Part shown: positions 25,496 to 33,800 of the stretch, piece after piece | How the letters are laid out: each line of letters begins with the position of its first letter | Numbering within the stretch: the first letter of the stretch is position 1 | Source: Aquirufa sp. | GTDB taxonomy: Bacteria; Bacteroidota; Bacteroidia; Cytophagales; Spirosomataceae | Direction of reading: 5' to 3' | Assembly: GCA_030833145.1 (NCBI GenBank) | Contig: JAURHT010000003.1 | Location: 1 to 52,932, forward strand | DNA: 52,932 nt | Notes under the pieces: model-generated | What the model was told of the DNA's origin: nothing | The model's input: the letters and a program-made list of their open reading frames with translations, nothing else | Databases searched by the model: none | Position numbers and translations under genes: made by a program

Positions 25496-26183
25496 GGCTT
25501 TCGTCCTTGGCTTTGGGTAATTTATACCAAGGCAAATAGGGATGCGCATGGTGTTCATAATGGTAGCCAAAAAAGTAGCACGAAATAAACGCCCAAATAT
25601 GGTTTTTACTTTGGCTCCTTGATTGCTGTTTGTTGTCCGCTGCGTGTTCACCCCGATGCGGCAGGTAGGTCCCGAAAATAAATAATTGCAGGGTACTCAA
25701 AATGGCAGGTACTTCCCAAAATAAAATCAAATTCCACATCGGAAACCAGATCTTTAACACATTATAGGTGATGGCCATAGCTAGCACCTGTTTCCAAGTC
25801 ACGTATTGCCAAATGAATTTGAACCACCAAAACAAGAAAGGCCCTTGGTGTACATCTGGATCAGTATCTGTATTGACGTGGGCATGATGCAAATGGTGTT
25901 TGGCACGTAAAGTACTATAATCGTTAAAGGCAAAAAGGATGGTACAGAAACGTCCGATGGCGTGATTGATGCGAGGGTTCTCCGCATAAACAACACCGTG
26001 AATGGCATCGTGAGAGGTGATGAATAAACCGGTATACAAGTGAGTTTGAATCAATACCGCGACATAGATCCAGGGATTTGACCAGCTGAAATCAGCGTCT
26101 ATCCAATAGGCTAAATTCGCGCACCATAGCGTTATCAATACCGCAGCCCAAATAATTCCCTGAAATTTACTTACTTTGTTCAT
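25488..26183 (-). CDS. crtW: CrtW-type beta-carotene ketolase / fatty acid desaturase superfamily
   Basis: This 231-residue di-iron membrane oxygenase has histidine clusters HDAIH (58-62), HHLHH (96-100) and HYEHHAH (208-214). Around them are GTYLPHRGEH, the stretch NTDTDPDVH and the end block PYLPWYKLP. This arrangement, with a DPD-H element and an LPHR motif, is that of CrtW ketolases, which add keto groups to beta-carotene to give echinenone and canthaxanthin. Hydrophobic segments between clusters give about four membrane helices. No other carotenoid gene is near. A related desaturase with another substrate is the main alternative. Confidence 0.72.
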   Translation of the reverse strand: MNKVSKFQGIIWAAVLITLWCANLAYWIDADFSWSNPWIYVAVLIQTHLYTGLFITSHDAIHGVVYAENPRINHAIGRFCTILFAFNDYSTLRAKHHLHHAHVNTDTDPDVHQGPFLFWWFKFIWQYVTWKQVLAMAITYNVLKIWFPMWNLILFWEVPAILSTLQLFIFGTYLPHRGEHAADNKQQSRSQSKNHIWAFISCYFFGYHYEHHAHPYLPWYKLPKAKDESLA

Positions 26184-26228
26184 CGAAAATCAGCCAGATA
26201 TGTCTGATACCTATATGACCTCAAAACT

Positions 26229-28004
26229 ATGAAAATTGTTCCAGCATTGTTGCTTTTTATTTTGTCTTTTGCTTTTTCAGCCGGCGCGCAAACCGCTTTA
26301 TCATCAGCACAAACTACTTATTGTAACCCTATGAACTTGGATTATGGGTTCACACCCATTCCTAATTTTTCTGAACAAGGTCGTCATCGGGCTACCGCTG
26401 ATCCGGTGATTTCGTATTTCAAAGACAAGTATTATTTGTTTTCGACCAACCAATGGGGCTATTGGTGGAGCAAGGATATGCTGAAATGGAACTTTGTTTC
26501 CCGCCGATTCCTGCAACCCTACCACAAAGTATATGATGAATTATGTGCGCCAGCGACGATTACGTTAGGCGACAGTTTGTTAGTGATCGGTTCTACCTAT
26601 GCGAAGGATTTTACGCTTTGGTATTCCCAAAAACCAGAAACGGATACCTGGAAAGAGGCTGTTCATGCCTTTACAGCTGGCGCCTGGGATCCCGCTTTCT
26701 TTTTAGATGACGATAACCGGCTGTATTTATACCACGGTTCTAGTAATTTTTATCCGATGTACGGGCAGGAATTGGATCGGAAGACCTTGCAGCCCATCGG
26801 GGAGCGTAAAGATTTGATCAAGCTGAATGATGAGCTACATGGCTGGGAGCGTTTTGGCGAATACCAAGACAATACCTTCTTGAAGCCCTTTATGGAGGGA
26901 GCTTGGATGAATAAATACAAGGGGAAATACTATTTACAATATGGGGCGCCTGGAACGGAATTCTCGGCTTATGGCGATGGTGTTTACACGTCGAATCATC
27001 CAATGGGGCCATTTACCTACCAAGCGCACAATCCGTTCTCTTTTAAGCCGGGTGGATTTACGCGCGGTGCGGGTCATGGGGCCACTTTTGAGGGGCAATA
27101 TGGTAATTGGTGGCATGTTTCTACGATTACGATTGCGGTGAAGAATAGTTTTGAACGTCGCCTGGGACTTTGGCCTACGTATTTTGATCAAGACGGAATC
27201 ATGTTTACGAATACGGCTTATGGAGATTATCCGCACTATATGCCCACGAAAAAAGTAGACAAACCGTCTGAATTATTTACGGGATGGATGCTGTTGAATT
27301 ATAATAAACCGGTGAGAGTCTCTTCGAGTTTGCCGGGTTATGCTGCGAATTTTGCGGTAGATGAGCAGATGAAAACCTATTGGTCTGCGGCCTCTTCGAA
27401 AAAAGGGGAGTGGATTGAGACCGATTTAGGGGAGGTTTCTACGTTAAAAGCCTTGCAATTGAATTATGCGGATCAGGATGTGGATTCGAGTTTCCTGGGG
27501 AAGATGAATGGCATCTACCACCAATACCAAGTGTTAGGAAGCAAGGATGGCAAGAAGTGGGAGATAATTATCGATAAGTCTACAAACAAAACAGACATTC
27601 CTCATGATTATGTCGAGCTTCAGCGGCCAGTGGAAGTGCGTTATCTAAAGCTGGTAAATCACCATATGGCGGCGGGGAAATTTGCGATTTCAGGTATACG
27701 CGCCTTCGGTTTTGGTCACGGTCAAAAGCCGGGAGTCATAAAAGACCTATTGGTCTTGCGCGGCGAACATGATTCGCGCAGTGCCTGGTTGAAATGGGGT
27801 CAAAAGCCGAATGCGACGGGTTATGTTATTTATTCAGGTATCGCTCCGGATAAAATGTATACCTCGGTTCAGGTTTTTGGGGCAAATGAATATTATTTCA
27901 AATCCATGGACCGCGGCAAGACCTATTATTTCCAAATCGAAGCCTTCAACGAGAATGGCATAGGGGAGCGCGGACCAATTATCGAGTCAAAATCAAGCCT
28001 TTGA
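26229..28004 (+). CDS. GH43-like glycosidase with discoidin and Fn3 domains
   Basis: This 591-residue secreted protein starts with a signal peptide (MKIVPALLLFILSFAFSAGA). The catalytic part is a five-bladed propeller of glycoside hydrolase family 43 type. The candidate base is Asp58 in ADPVIS, the second Asp154 in WDPAFFLDDD, and the acid Glu223 in FMEGAWM. From about residue 365 comes a discoidin (F5/8 type C) module (ANFAVDEQMKTYWSAASSKK), then a fibronectin-type III-like tail (SAWLKWGQKPNATGYVIYSG). Such enzymes cut arabinose- or xylose-containing glycans; the substrate is not fixed. No type IX sorting domain is visible. Its end overlaps the convergent EamA gene by 12 bp. Confidence 0.85.
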   Translation: MKIVPALLLFILSFAFSAGAQTALSSAQTTYCNPMNLDYGFTPIPNFSEQGRHRATADPVISYFKDKYYLFSTNQWGYWWSKDMLKWNFVSRRFLQPYHKVYDELCAPATITLGDSLLVIGSTYAKDFTLWYSQKPETDTWKEAVHAFTAGAWDPAFFLDDDNRLYLYHGSSNFYPMYGQELDRKTLQPIGERKDLIKLNDELHGWERFGEYQDNTFLKPFMEGAWMNKYKGKYYLQYGAPGTEFSAYGDGVYTSNHPMGPFTYQAHNPFSFKPGGFTRGAGHGATFEGQYGNWWHVSTITIAVKNSFERRLGLWPTYFDQDGIMFTNTAYGDYPHYMPTKKVDKPSELFTGWMLLNYNKPVRVSSSLPGYAANFAVDEQMKTYWSAASSKKGEWIETDLGEVSTLKALQLNYADQDVDSSFLGKMNGIYHQYQVLGSKDGKKWEIIIDKSTNKTDIPHDYVELQRPVEVRYLKLVNHHMAAGKFAISGIRAFGFGHGQKPGVIKDLLVLRGEHDSRSAWLKWGQKPNATGYVIYSGIAPDKMYTSVQVFGANEYYFKSMDRGKTYYFQIEAFNENGIGERGPIIESKSSL

Positions 28005-28868
28005 TCGGTTGATTTCGTATACCCCGATTAACAAGACGATCATCGCAATCACTTGCGAAAGGTATACTTGTTCTCCATCGAAAACACCCCAACCCACAGC
28101 TACTATCGGAATGATGTAGGTCACAGAACTGGCCACAATCGCGTTCGTCCATTTGATGAGTTGGTTGAATAACACCATGGCGATCGCCGAGCCGAAAACA
28201 CCTAAAGAGCAAGCCGCTAAAAATGGCCACCATTCAATGGCTTGCGAAAAGAATCCAGTGGAGGCTAAAAGGATCAATGAAAGCGGTCCGATCGCCATAA
28301 AGATGCCCGCCGTAGACGTGAAGGGGTTTAACCCTGATAATTTGGTCTTTACGATATGTAGGTTAAAACCGTACAAGAAAGTGGCTAAAACCACCCAAAG
28401 TGCATGGTAATTAAAATCAATATTGAATCCTTCGCCACCTACAATTAATCCGAAACAACCGGCGATTCCCAGAACGATCCCCAGCATTTGGCGCCATTGA
28501 AATCCTTGTTTAAACAACAGAATTCCCACGATCAAGGTAAACAAGGGAGTAAAGGCATTCAACATGCCTGATAAGGCCGATGTCAAGTGCTTTCCGGCAA
28601 TCGAAAACAGAATAGCAGGGATTAAATTTCCCGTTAAACCAGCTAATAAAAAACTTTTCCAGTGCTCCCTTTTCACCTCGTGTCTTTGTTTCAAAAACAC
28701 TGGGATAAAGAAAATGAAGGCTGCAAAAATCCGCAAAGCACCCACTTGTGGTGAACTGTAATAGACTAAACTTTTCTTTACAAGAATAAAGGAGCTACCC
28801 CAAATCAATGATAAAGCCGTAAAGGCCAAAATAACGAGTAATACGGGGGATTTTTGCTTGTTTTCCAT
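27993..28868 (-). CDS. EamA/DMT family transporter
   Basis: This 291-residue protein has ten predicted membrane segments made of two EamA repeats. Recognisable parts are ALSLIWGSSFILVKKSLVYY in the first repeat and VTYIIPIVAVGWGVFDGEQV in the second. DMT carriers export amino acids, purines or metabolites; the substrate is not apparent. It begins next to the end of dusB, overlapping by one base, and its 3' end overlaps the GH43 gene. Confidence 0.9.
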   Translation of the reverse strand: MENKQKSPVLLVILAFTALSLIWGSSFILVKKSLVYYSSPQVGALRIFAAFIFFIPVFLKQRHEVKREHWKSFLLAGLTGNLIPAILFSIAGKHLTSALSGMLNAFTPLFTLIVGILLFKQGFQWRQMLGIVLGIAGCFGLIVGGEGFNIDFNYHALWVVLATFLYGFNLHIVKTKLSGLNPFTSTAGIFMAIGPLSLILLASTGFFSQAIEWWPFLAACSLGVFGSAIAMVLFNQLIKWTNAIVASSVTYIIPIVAVGWGVFDGEQVYLSQVIAMIVLLIGVYEINRSKA

Positions 28869-29863
28869 TAGGCGTGTAAAGGTTCTCCAGCATAATGCGC
28901 TGAGATTTCGTTTAGAATTCCTTTGATCTCTTCAAAATCATAGGTGGTCACTAAACGGGTTCTGAAAGGTTTGAAATGGTCCATTCCGCGGAAATAATTC
29001 GCGTAATGGCGGCGCATTTCAACGATTCCCCCGTGGTTTCCTTTCCAGCGGATCGAGAAGTCGAGGTGATCGAGGCAAACTTGTAGGCGCTGTTGTAGGG
29101 TAGGAGGGGCTAAATGCTCTCCAGTCGCTAAATAATGTTTGATCTCATTGAAAATCCAAGGATAGCCGATGGACGCGCGTCCAATCATAATGCCATCTAC
29201 TTCGTAGCGATCACGGTATTCTTTGGCTTTTTCAGGCGAATCGATATCGCCATTGCCGAAAATAGGTATTTTAATCCGTGGGTTATTTTTCACTTTCGAT
29301 ATCAATTCCCAATCTGCCGCACCTTTATACATCTGTACACGCGTTCTTCCGTGAATAGTTAAGGCTTGAATCCCGATATCCTGAAGTCTTTCGGCTACAT
29401 CTTCGATGTTTTTCGTAGAGTCATCCCAGCCTAAGCGGGTTTTAACCGTCACTGGTAAGTGAGTGGCATCGACTACGGCTTTGGTCATCGCTACCATTTT
29501 AGGAATATCTTGTAATAAAGCGGCTCCAGCACCTTTGCAGGCCACTTGTTTCACTGGGCAACCGTAATTAATGTCAATTAAATCGGGTCCAGCCTTCGTG
29601 GCGATTTCGGCACAAGAAGCCATCGTTTCGATGGAACTACCAAAAAGTTGAATCCCAATCGGACGTTCGTATTCAAAAATATCGAGCTTTTGAACGCTTT
29701 TGGCGGCATCCCGAATCAGTCCTTCGGACGAAATAAATTCCGTATACATCAAATCAGCGCCATTTGCCTTGCACACCGCACGGAAAGGCGGATCTGAGAC
29801 GTCCTCCATAGGGGCTAAAAGCAATGGGAATGAGCCTAGCTCGATGTTACCTATCTTTACCAT
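28868..29863 (-). CDS. dusB: tRNA-dihydrouridine synthase
   Basis: This 331-residue FMN enzyme reduces uridine to dihydrouridine in the D loop of tRNA. I start it at 29863 (MVKIGNIELGSFPLLLAPME); the longer frame crosses the promoter and enters the divergent gene. Signatures are LAPMEDVSDPPFR, DINYGCPVKQVACKGAGAAL with the catalytic cysteine, and TIHGRTRVQMYKGAADW. IFGNGDIDSPE binds the FMN phosphate. Closest resemblance is to DusB, based on memory of the family. Confidence 0.92.
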   Translation of the reverse strand: MVKIGNIELGSFPLLLAPMEDVSDPPFRAVCKANGADLMYTEFISSEGLIRDAAKSVQKLDIFEYERPIGIQLFGSSIETMASCAEIATKAGPDLIDINYGCPVKQVACKGAGAALLQDIPKMVAMTKAVVDATHLPVTVKTRLGWDDSTKNIEDVAERLQDIGIQALTIHGRTRVQMYKGAADWELISKVKNNPRIKIPIFGNGDIDSPEKAKEYRDRYEVDGIMIGRASIGYPWIFNEIKHYLATGEHLAPPTLQQRLQVCLDHLDFSIRWKGNHGGIVEMRRHYANYFRGMDHFKPFRTRLVTTYDFEEIKGILNEISAHYAGEPLHA

Positions 29864-29878
29864 TCTGATTAAAAATTC

Positions 29879-29910
29879 CGTAAATTTACGAGCATTATGG
29901 TAGATAACAA
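29879..29910 (-). promoter_or_regulatory. Palindromic promoter between dusB and CPBP gene
   Basis: CGTAAATTTACG (29879-29890) is a perfect 12-bp palindrome between the divergent starts. On the minus strand TTG (29908-29910), 19 bp and TAAATTTA (29881-29888) give a good dusB promoter. The same TAAATTTA could serve the plus strand, but would leave a leader of only a few bases before the ATG at 29897. Confidence 0.55.
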
Positions 29911-30847
29911 TTTTCAAGGGCCCGAACGTTACATCGGATTACTATCCAAAACCCTGATTTTATTTGGATTTTTCCTATTAGGTGGCTTCATAGGTCAATT
30001 TATTGGTTTATTATCGGTTGTTTTAATTGTCGGATTTCCCACACAAGATGTAAATCAATTCCAAAAATCGGTGTTGGATTTTATGGCTCATCCCCAAAAT
30101 TATGAGGGAGCCTTCCGCGCGATGATGGCTTTGCAATGGTTTTCCGCTCTGTTTACGTTTGTAGCTAGTTCTTGGGCTTATTTGCGTTGGTCAGAGAAGC
30201 GTGATTTAAATTCCCTTTCTTCAGGACCGACCCCTGATTACCGAATCTTTTTATGGTCAATCATCACTATTTTAGTGGGAATGCCACTCTTAGAATACAT
30301 CATCCAGTGGAATGAATCTTTGGTATTGCCTGCAGGATTTGAAGATACAGAGAAATGGATGCGTGCCTCGGAAACGCAATTAGCCGAATTGACGAAGTTT
30401 TTAATCGATTTTCATAGTCCGATGGACTTCGCCATTGGCTTAGCCGTTATTGCTGGATTAGCAGCTTTAGGAGAGGAATTATTCTTTAGAGGCGTTTTGC
30501 AATCCCTTTTTGAGCGGTATACGGGTAATCACCATGTGGCGATTTGGGTTTCTGCGGGGATTTTTAGCTTTATTCACTTTCAGTTTTTTGGCTTTTTTCC
30601 GCGCTTATTTTTAGGGGCCTTTTTTGGTTATTTGTATGTGTGGAACCGCAATATTTGGATTCCGATTGTGGCCCATTTATTCAATAACGGTTGGACGCTG
30701 ACCATGCAGTATATGTACCAGCAGAAACAAATCGCGGTGGATCCTGAGAAATTAGGAGAAATTACTCCGTGGTGGTCAGTTGTTATTTCATTGGTTTTAG
30801 TAGTGTTTTACATACGTCGGCTTTATACATACCGATTAGAAAAATAA
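29897..30847 (+). CDS. CPBP family intramembrane glutamic protease
   Basis: This 316-residue membrane protein carries the CPBP/ABI (Rce1-like) core: LGEELFFRGVLQSLFER with the glutamate pair, SFIHFQFFGFFPRLFLGAFF, and IPIVAHLFNNGWT with further histidine and asparagine. About eight membrane segments are expected. CPBP proteases cleave substrates within or near the membrane; in bacteria some mature peptides or regulate signalling. The substrate is unknown. It directly precedes cdsA. Confidence 0.88.
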   Translation: MVDNNFQGPERYIGLLSKTLILFGFFLLGGFIGQFIGLLSVVLIVGFPTQDVNQFQKSVLDFMAHPQNYEGAFRAMMALQWFSALFTFVASSWAYLRWSEKRDLNSLSSGPTPDYRIFLWSIITILVGMPLLEYIIQWNESLVLPAGFEDTEKWMRASETQLAELTKFLIDFHSPMDFAIGLAVIAGLAALGEELFFRGVLQSLFERYTGNHHVAIWVSAGIFSFIHFQFFGFFPRLFLGAFFGYLYVWNRNIWIPIVAHLFNNGWTLTMQYMYQQKQIAVDPEKLGEITPWWSVVISLVLVVFYIRRLYTYRLEK

Positions 30848-30865
30848 ATGATGGGATTAAGAGAG

Positions 30866-31690
30866 ATGTCTAATTTGCAACAGCGTGTGATCGCAGCTAT
30901 AATAGCGGTGCCGTTTTTGCTATTCTGTGTGCTGTTTAGTGATTACACGTTTTTAGGTTTGTTCCTATTAATAGGTGTCGCGGCGCAGTTAGAATTTTAC
31001 AAATTAGTGGGCAGTATCAGTGATAATTTACCGTTAACTTTCTATGGAACGTTTTGTGGGGTGGTGCTCCATCTGTTGACTTTTTTCATTGAAAAGGGGG
31101 AGATTGCCTATTCGAATTATTATATATTGTCGCCACTTTTGGCGTTGATTTTCTTCATTAAGTTATACAATGCCAAAGACGAAAAGCCCTTCAAAAACAT
31201 CGCCTACACCTTCCTAGGTATTATTTATGTGGCTTTGCCCTTTGCCTTATTAACGGTTTTGGCTTTTCTGAAAAACGAAACCTACGATCCTCAAATCATT
31301 CTGGGTTGCCTTTTCTTATTATGGGCGAGTGATTCTGGAGCGTATTTTGCAGGCACGAAATTTGGTAAAACGAAACTCTTCGAACGCGTTTCTCCCAAGA
31401 AATCATGGGAGGGAAGTATCGGTGGCTTAATCGCAGCCATGATTGTGGCCTATGTTTTATCCATTTATTACACGAATTACGAGTCATGGCAATGGTTTGG
31501 CATTGGTATCATCATCGTGGTGGCAGGTACTTATGGTGATTTAGTAGAATCCTTGTTCAAGCGAAGCATCAATATCAAAGACTCTGCGGATACGATTCCT
31601 GGACACGGTGGATTCTTAGATCGTTTTGATGGTCTATTATTATCGATTCCGTTTATTATCACTTTCTTGAAATTATTTCCAAAACTCTAA
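30866..31690 (+). CDS. cdsA: Phosphatidate cytidylyltransferase
   Basis: This membrane enzyme makes CDP-diacylglycerol from phosphatidate and CTP for phospholipid synthesis. I start it at the ATG at 30866 (MSNLQQRVIAAIIAVPF, 274 residues) because it matches the usual CdsA start; an ATG at 30848 right after the CPBP stop is also possible. The signature near the C-terminus, KRSINIKDSADTIPGHGGFL followed by DRFDGLL, is the CDS family motif. SDSGAYFAGTKFGKTKL with SPKKSWEGSIGG is equally typical. About eight membrane segments are expected. Confidence 0.94.
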   Translation: MSNLQQRVIAAIIAVPFLLFCVLFSDYTFLGLFLLIGVAAQLEFYKLVGSISDNLPLTFYGTFCGVVLHLLTFFIEKGEIAYSNYYILSPLLALIFFIKLYNAKDEKPFKNIAYTFLGIIYVALPFALLTVLAFLKNETYDPQIILGCLFLLWASDSGAYFAGTKFGKTKLFERVSPKKSWEGSIGGLIAAMIVAYVLSIYYTNYESWQWFGIGIIIVVAGTYGDLVESLFKRSINIKDSADTIPGHGGFLDRFDGLLLSIPFIITFLKLFPKL

Positions 31691-31743
31691 GCATTAACAG
31701 GCTTTAACAGCAACGAATTCTTTTTTTGCTTAATTTCGGCTTT

Positions 31744-32466
31744 ATGAAAAAACGAGTAGCTGTTCGTGTTTTGGGTGTACTGGCTTTGTGTCTAGTATCG
31801 CTTGTTTCCTTTTCACAAGGACAAGACAAAACGGTCTTATTTCAGGGCCGAGTAGTTGCTTCATCGAATGCAGAATTCCTTCCTTTAGCGTATGTATTTA
31901 ATCCTCAAGCAGGACGAGGTGCGTTAAGTGATAATTTTGGCCAAGTAGATATGTATGTTTTTCCTGGCGATAGTTTGGTGATTTCCTACATTGGTTATAA
32001 GAAGAAATACTACATTGTGCCACGCGATACGGAATTAGTGCATCAAGTGATTATTCCGATGGAGGAGATGACGACGATGTTACGTGAGGTGAAAGTATTC
32101 CCGCATTCCAGCGAAGAAGAGTTTAAAAAGGCATTTTTAGCAATGCAATTGCGGGACGCGCAACAGCGTGATAATGCCAGAAATAATCTAGAACAATCCA
32201 AATTGAACGTTTTTGCCTTGCAAGCTGGGATGGGTGCATCTTCAAATTTTAGAAATTTCTCTGACATGATGATTTCGTCTCAAGCCAATAAAAATTTCTT
32301 CAGCGATCCTACTCTCGCTTTAACCAATCCATTTGCCTGGATTAATTTTATCAAATCGATAAAGAATGGGGATCTAAAACGCAAGGATTACAAAAAGGCC
32401 TATGAGTTCTTGCCTAAGGAGAATTTGAATCGCCAAATGTTCTTAAATAGCTTGAAATCCAATTAA
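31744..32466 (+). CDS. CarboxypepD_reg-like secreted protein
   Basis: This 240-residue protein starts at 31744 with a signal peptide (MKKRVAVRVLGVLALCLVSL). A CarboxypepD_reg-like beta-sandwich covers about 30-115 (VLFQGRVVASSNAEFLPLAY, then SLVISYIGYKKKYYIVP). The second half is polar and helical (EEEFKKAFLAMQLRDAQQRD) and ends in a basic tail. It is like the N-terminal domain of TonB receptors but without plug or barrel, as in several stand-alone Bacteroidota proteins of unknown role. A TAATTTCG (31731-31738) just before the start is one base off the -7 consensus. It overlaps the convergent pgeF gene by 24 bp. Confidence 0.78.
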   Translation: MKKRVAVRVLGVLALCLVSLVSFSQGQDKTVLFQGRVVASSNAEFLPLAYVFNPQAGRGALSDNFGQVDMYVFPGDSLVISYIGYKKKYYIVPRDTELVHQVIIPMEEMTTMLREVKVFPHSSEEEFKKAFLAMQLRDAQQRDNARNNLEQSKLNVFALQAGMGASSNFRNFSDMMISSQANKNFFSDPTLALTNPFAWINFIKSIKNGDLKRKDYKKAYEFLPKENLNRQMFLNSLKSN

Positions 32467-33186
32467 GGCTAACATTCTGCCGGTCACTCCCTTTTCTGTT
32501 CTGTGTGAAAAGAAATCTGTATTATTTTCTACCGTACAGGCTGGATCCACTTCAATTTGTTGAATGCCTAAGGACTGTAGCTGAGCCGCATTCGCTGCTT
32601 TTAAATCCACATGCCATTTAGCATCTTTGCGCGATTTAAAGGCCTCATCAAACTGAGCGGCCACTTCATCTCCCACCTCGAAATGCGCCAAACTAATGCA
32701 TGGGCCGATGTAGGCCAGGATGTCCGCAGGATTTGATCCACGGTTCTCGATCATGCGTTTAGCTGTTTTGTACACAATTTGTGCAACAGTTCCTTTCCAG
32801 CCGGCATGAATCGCAGCACAAACGCGCGTAACGGGGTCAACTAGTAAAATGGGCGTGCAATCAGCAATTCCCACCCCGGCAAAAACACCAGGTTGGACAG
32901 AAACCATTGCATCGAATCCGGATTGATATCCGGCTCTACCTGTTACCCAAATTTTATCGCCGTGCACCTGATAGGAGCGGGCTAAATCAGCAGGAGAAAC
33001 GCCTAAATCAGCACAGAAAAGCGAAAGATTTTGTTCGATGACCGCTGGGTCATCATCAGTGTGCACGCCTACATTTAAAGAGGAATAGGGAGCTTTACTT
33101 AAGCCGCCGTGGCGAGTGCTAACACCCGCCACGAGGCCTGGAATAGTTTGAAAAATGGCTGGTCGAACGACACGACTAGGCGTCAT
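32443..33186 (-). CDS. pgeF: Peptidoglycan editing factor / purine nucleoside phosphorylase (YfiH)
   Basis: This 247-residue protein belongs to the YfiH/DUF152 multicopper-like family. Metal-site motifs are RSYQVHGDKIW, VGIADCTPILLVDP and CAAIHAGWKGTVAQIV. The family was shown to act on purine nucleosides and, in E. coli, to keep wrong residues out of cell-wall precursors. The start region TIPGLVAGVSTRHGGLSKAP and end region NTDFFSHRTEKGVTGRMLAL are typical. Its start overlaps the end of the next upstream gene by 11 bp, suggesting co-transcription with the GMC dehydrogenase pair. Confidence 0.93.
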   Translation of the reverse strand: MTPSRVVRPAIFQTIPGLVAGVSTRHGGLSKAPYSSLNVGVHTDDDPAVIEQNLSLFCADLGVSPADLARSYQVHGDKIWVTGRAGYQSGFDAMVSVQPGVFAGVGIADCTPILLVDPVTRVCAAIHAGWKGTVAQIVYKTAKRMIENRGSNPADILAYIGPCISLAHFEVGDEVAAQFDEAFKSRKDAKWHVDLKAANAAQLQSLGIQQIEVDPACTVENNTDFFSHRTEKGVTGRMLALIGFQAI

Positions 33187-33799
33187 AACTTAAACCATAT
33201 TGTTTTAATACTTCGTCTGGAACGCCGGCCCACTGATTAGGTGTGTTTCCTTTGTATTCTAAGTCTTCGATTCCCATTTTAGAGGTGTAGAATCCGGTTG
33301 CCGTCAAATTACGCATCAAGGTGAAGAAAGATTCCCCCTGAGACAAATGCTTAGGGGTTTTGCCTGGATAAGCGATATCATCCACGATGTTAATGCGCTG
33401 TTTGGGCGTAATATCGATGAAGTTTTTCGAGAAGCGCTTATTTGATTCTACATCTAACCAACGCAATCCACCACGCATAGGCGTTTTGAATTCCGTTTTG
33501 TCTTTCACGATGAACTCGATAAAGGCAGTTACGCCTGATTGTGAGGCGCTACCAGATTTTTTATCTGCTGGAATGATAATGTCAGATAACACCGTGATCG
33601 TCGCTAATTCGTGCGCGTTCAAGAATACTTCGGCTTTTAGCGCAGCCTCTTGTTCTGCTTCTGCTTGTGTACGTCCGTTCGGTCTTTTGACCGGAACTTT
33701 ACCCAAATTTAAATTCTCAATCGCTTTTTCATCTGGATTGAAAACGGCTAAGCCCAGTGAACTTAAGCCCATATTTTTTAAATAGTCTCTTCTTTTCAT
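33176..33799 (-). CDS. Gluconate 2-dehydrogenase subunit 3 family protein
   Basis: This 207-residue protein starts at 33799 with MKRRDYLKNMGLSSLGLAVF, a Tat-like leader with RR. The longer frame from 33913 lies inside the GMC gene. The body matches the small subunit of membrane gluconate dehydrogenases: ATITVLSDIIIPADKKSGSA, then VTAFIEFIVKDKTEFKTPMR and SKMGIEDLEYKGNTPNQWAG. It starts one base after the GMC oxidoreductase stop. In this family the small subunit helps export and fold the flavin subunit through the Tat path. The actual sugar or alcohol substrate is not known. Confidence 0.87.
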   Translation of the reverse strand: MKRRDYLKNMGLSSLGLAVFNPDEKAIENLNLGKVPVKRPNGRTQAEAEQEAALKAEVFLNAHELATITVLSDIIIPADKKSGSASQSGVTAFIEFIVKDKTEFKTPMRGGLRWLDVESNKRFSKNFIDITPKQRINIVDDIAYPGKTPKHLSQGESFFTLMRNLTATGFYTSKMGIEDLEYKGNTPNQWAGVPDEVLKQYGLSYDA

Positions 33800-33800
33800 C

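Noticed and set aside
26189..26208. ATCAG/CTGAT inverted repeat between crtW and the GH43 gene
   Set aside because: The arms are only 5 bp with a 10-bp centre, and an alternative 4-bp pairing exists; this is too weak to call.
33387..33785. Open frame of 132 codons antisense to the gluconate dehydrogenase subunit gene
   Set aside because: It is a reverse-strand shadow of a well-supported gene, with no homology or start context.
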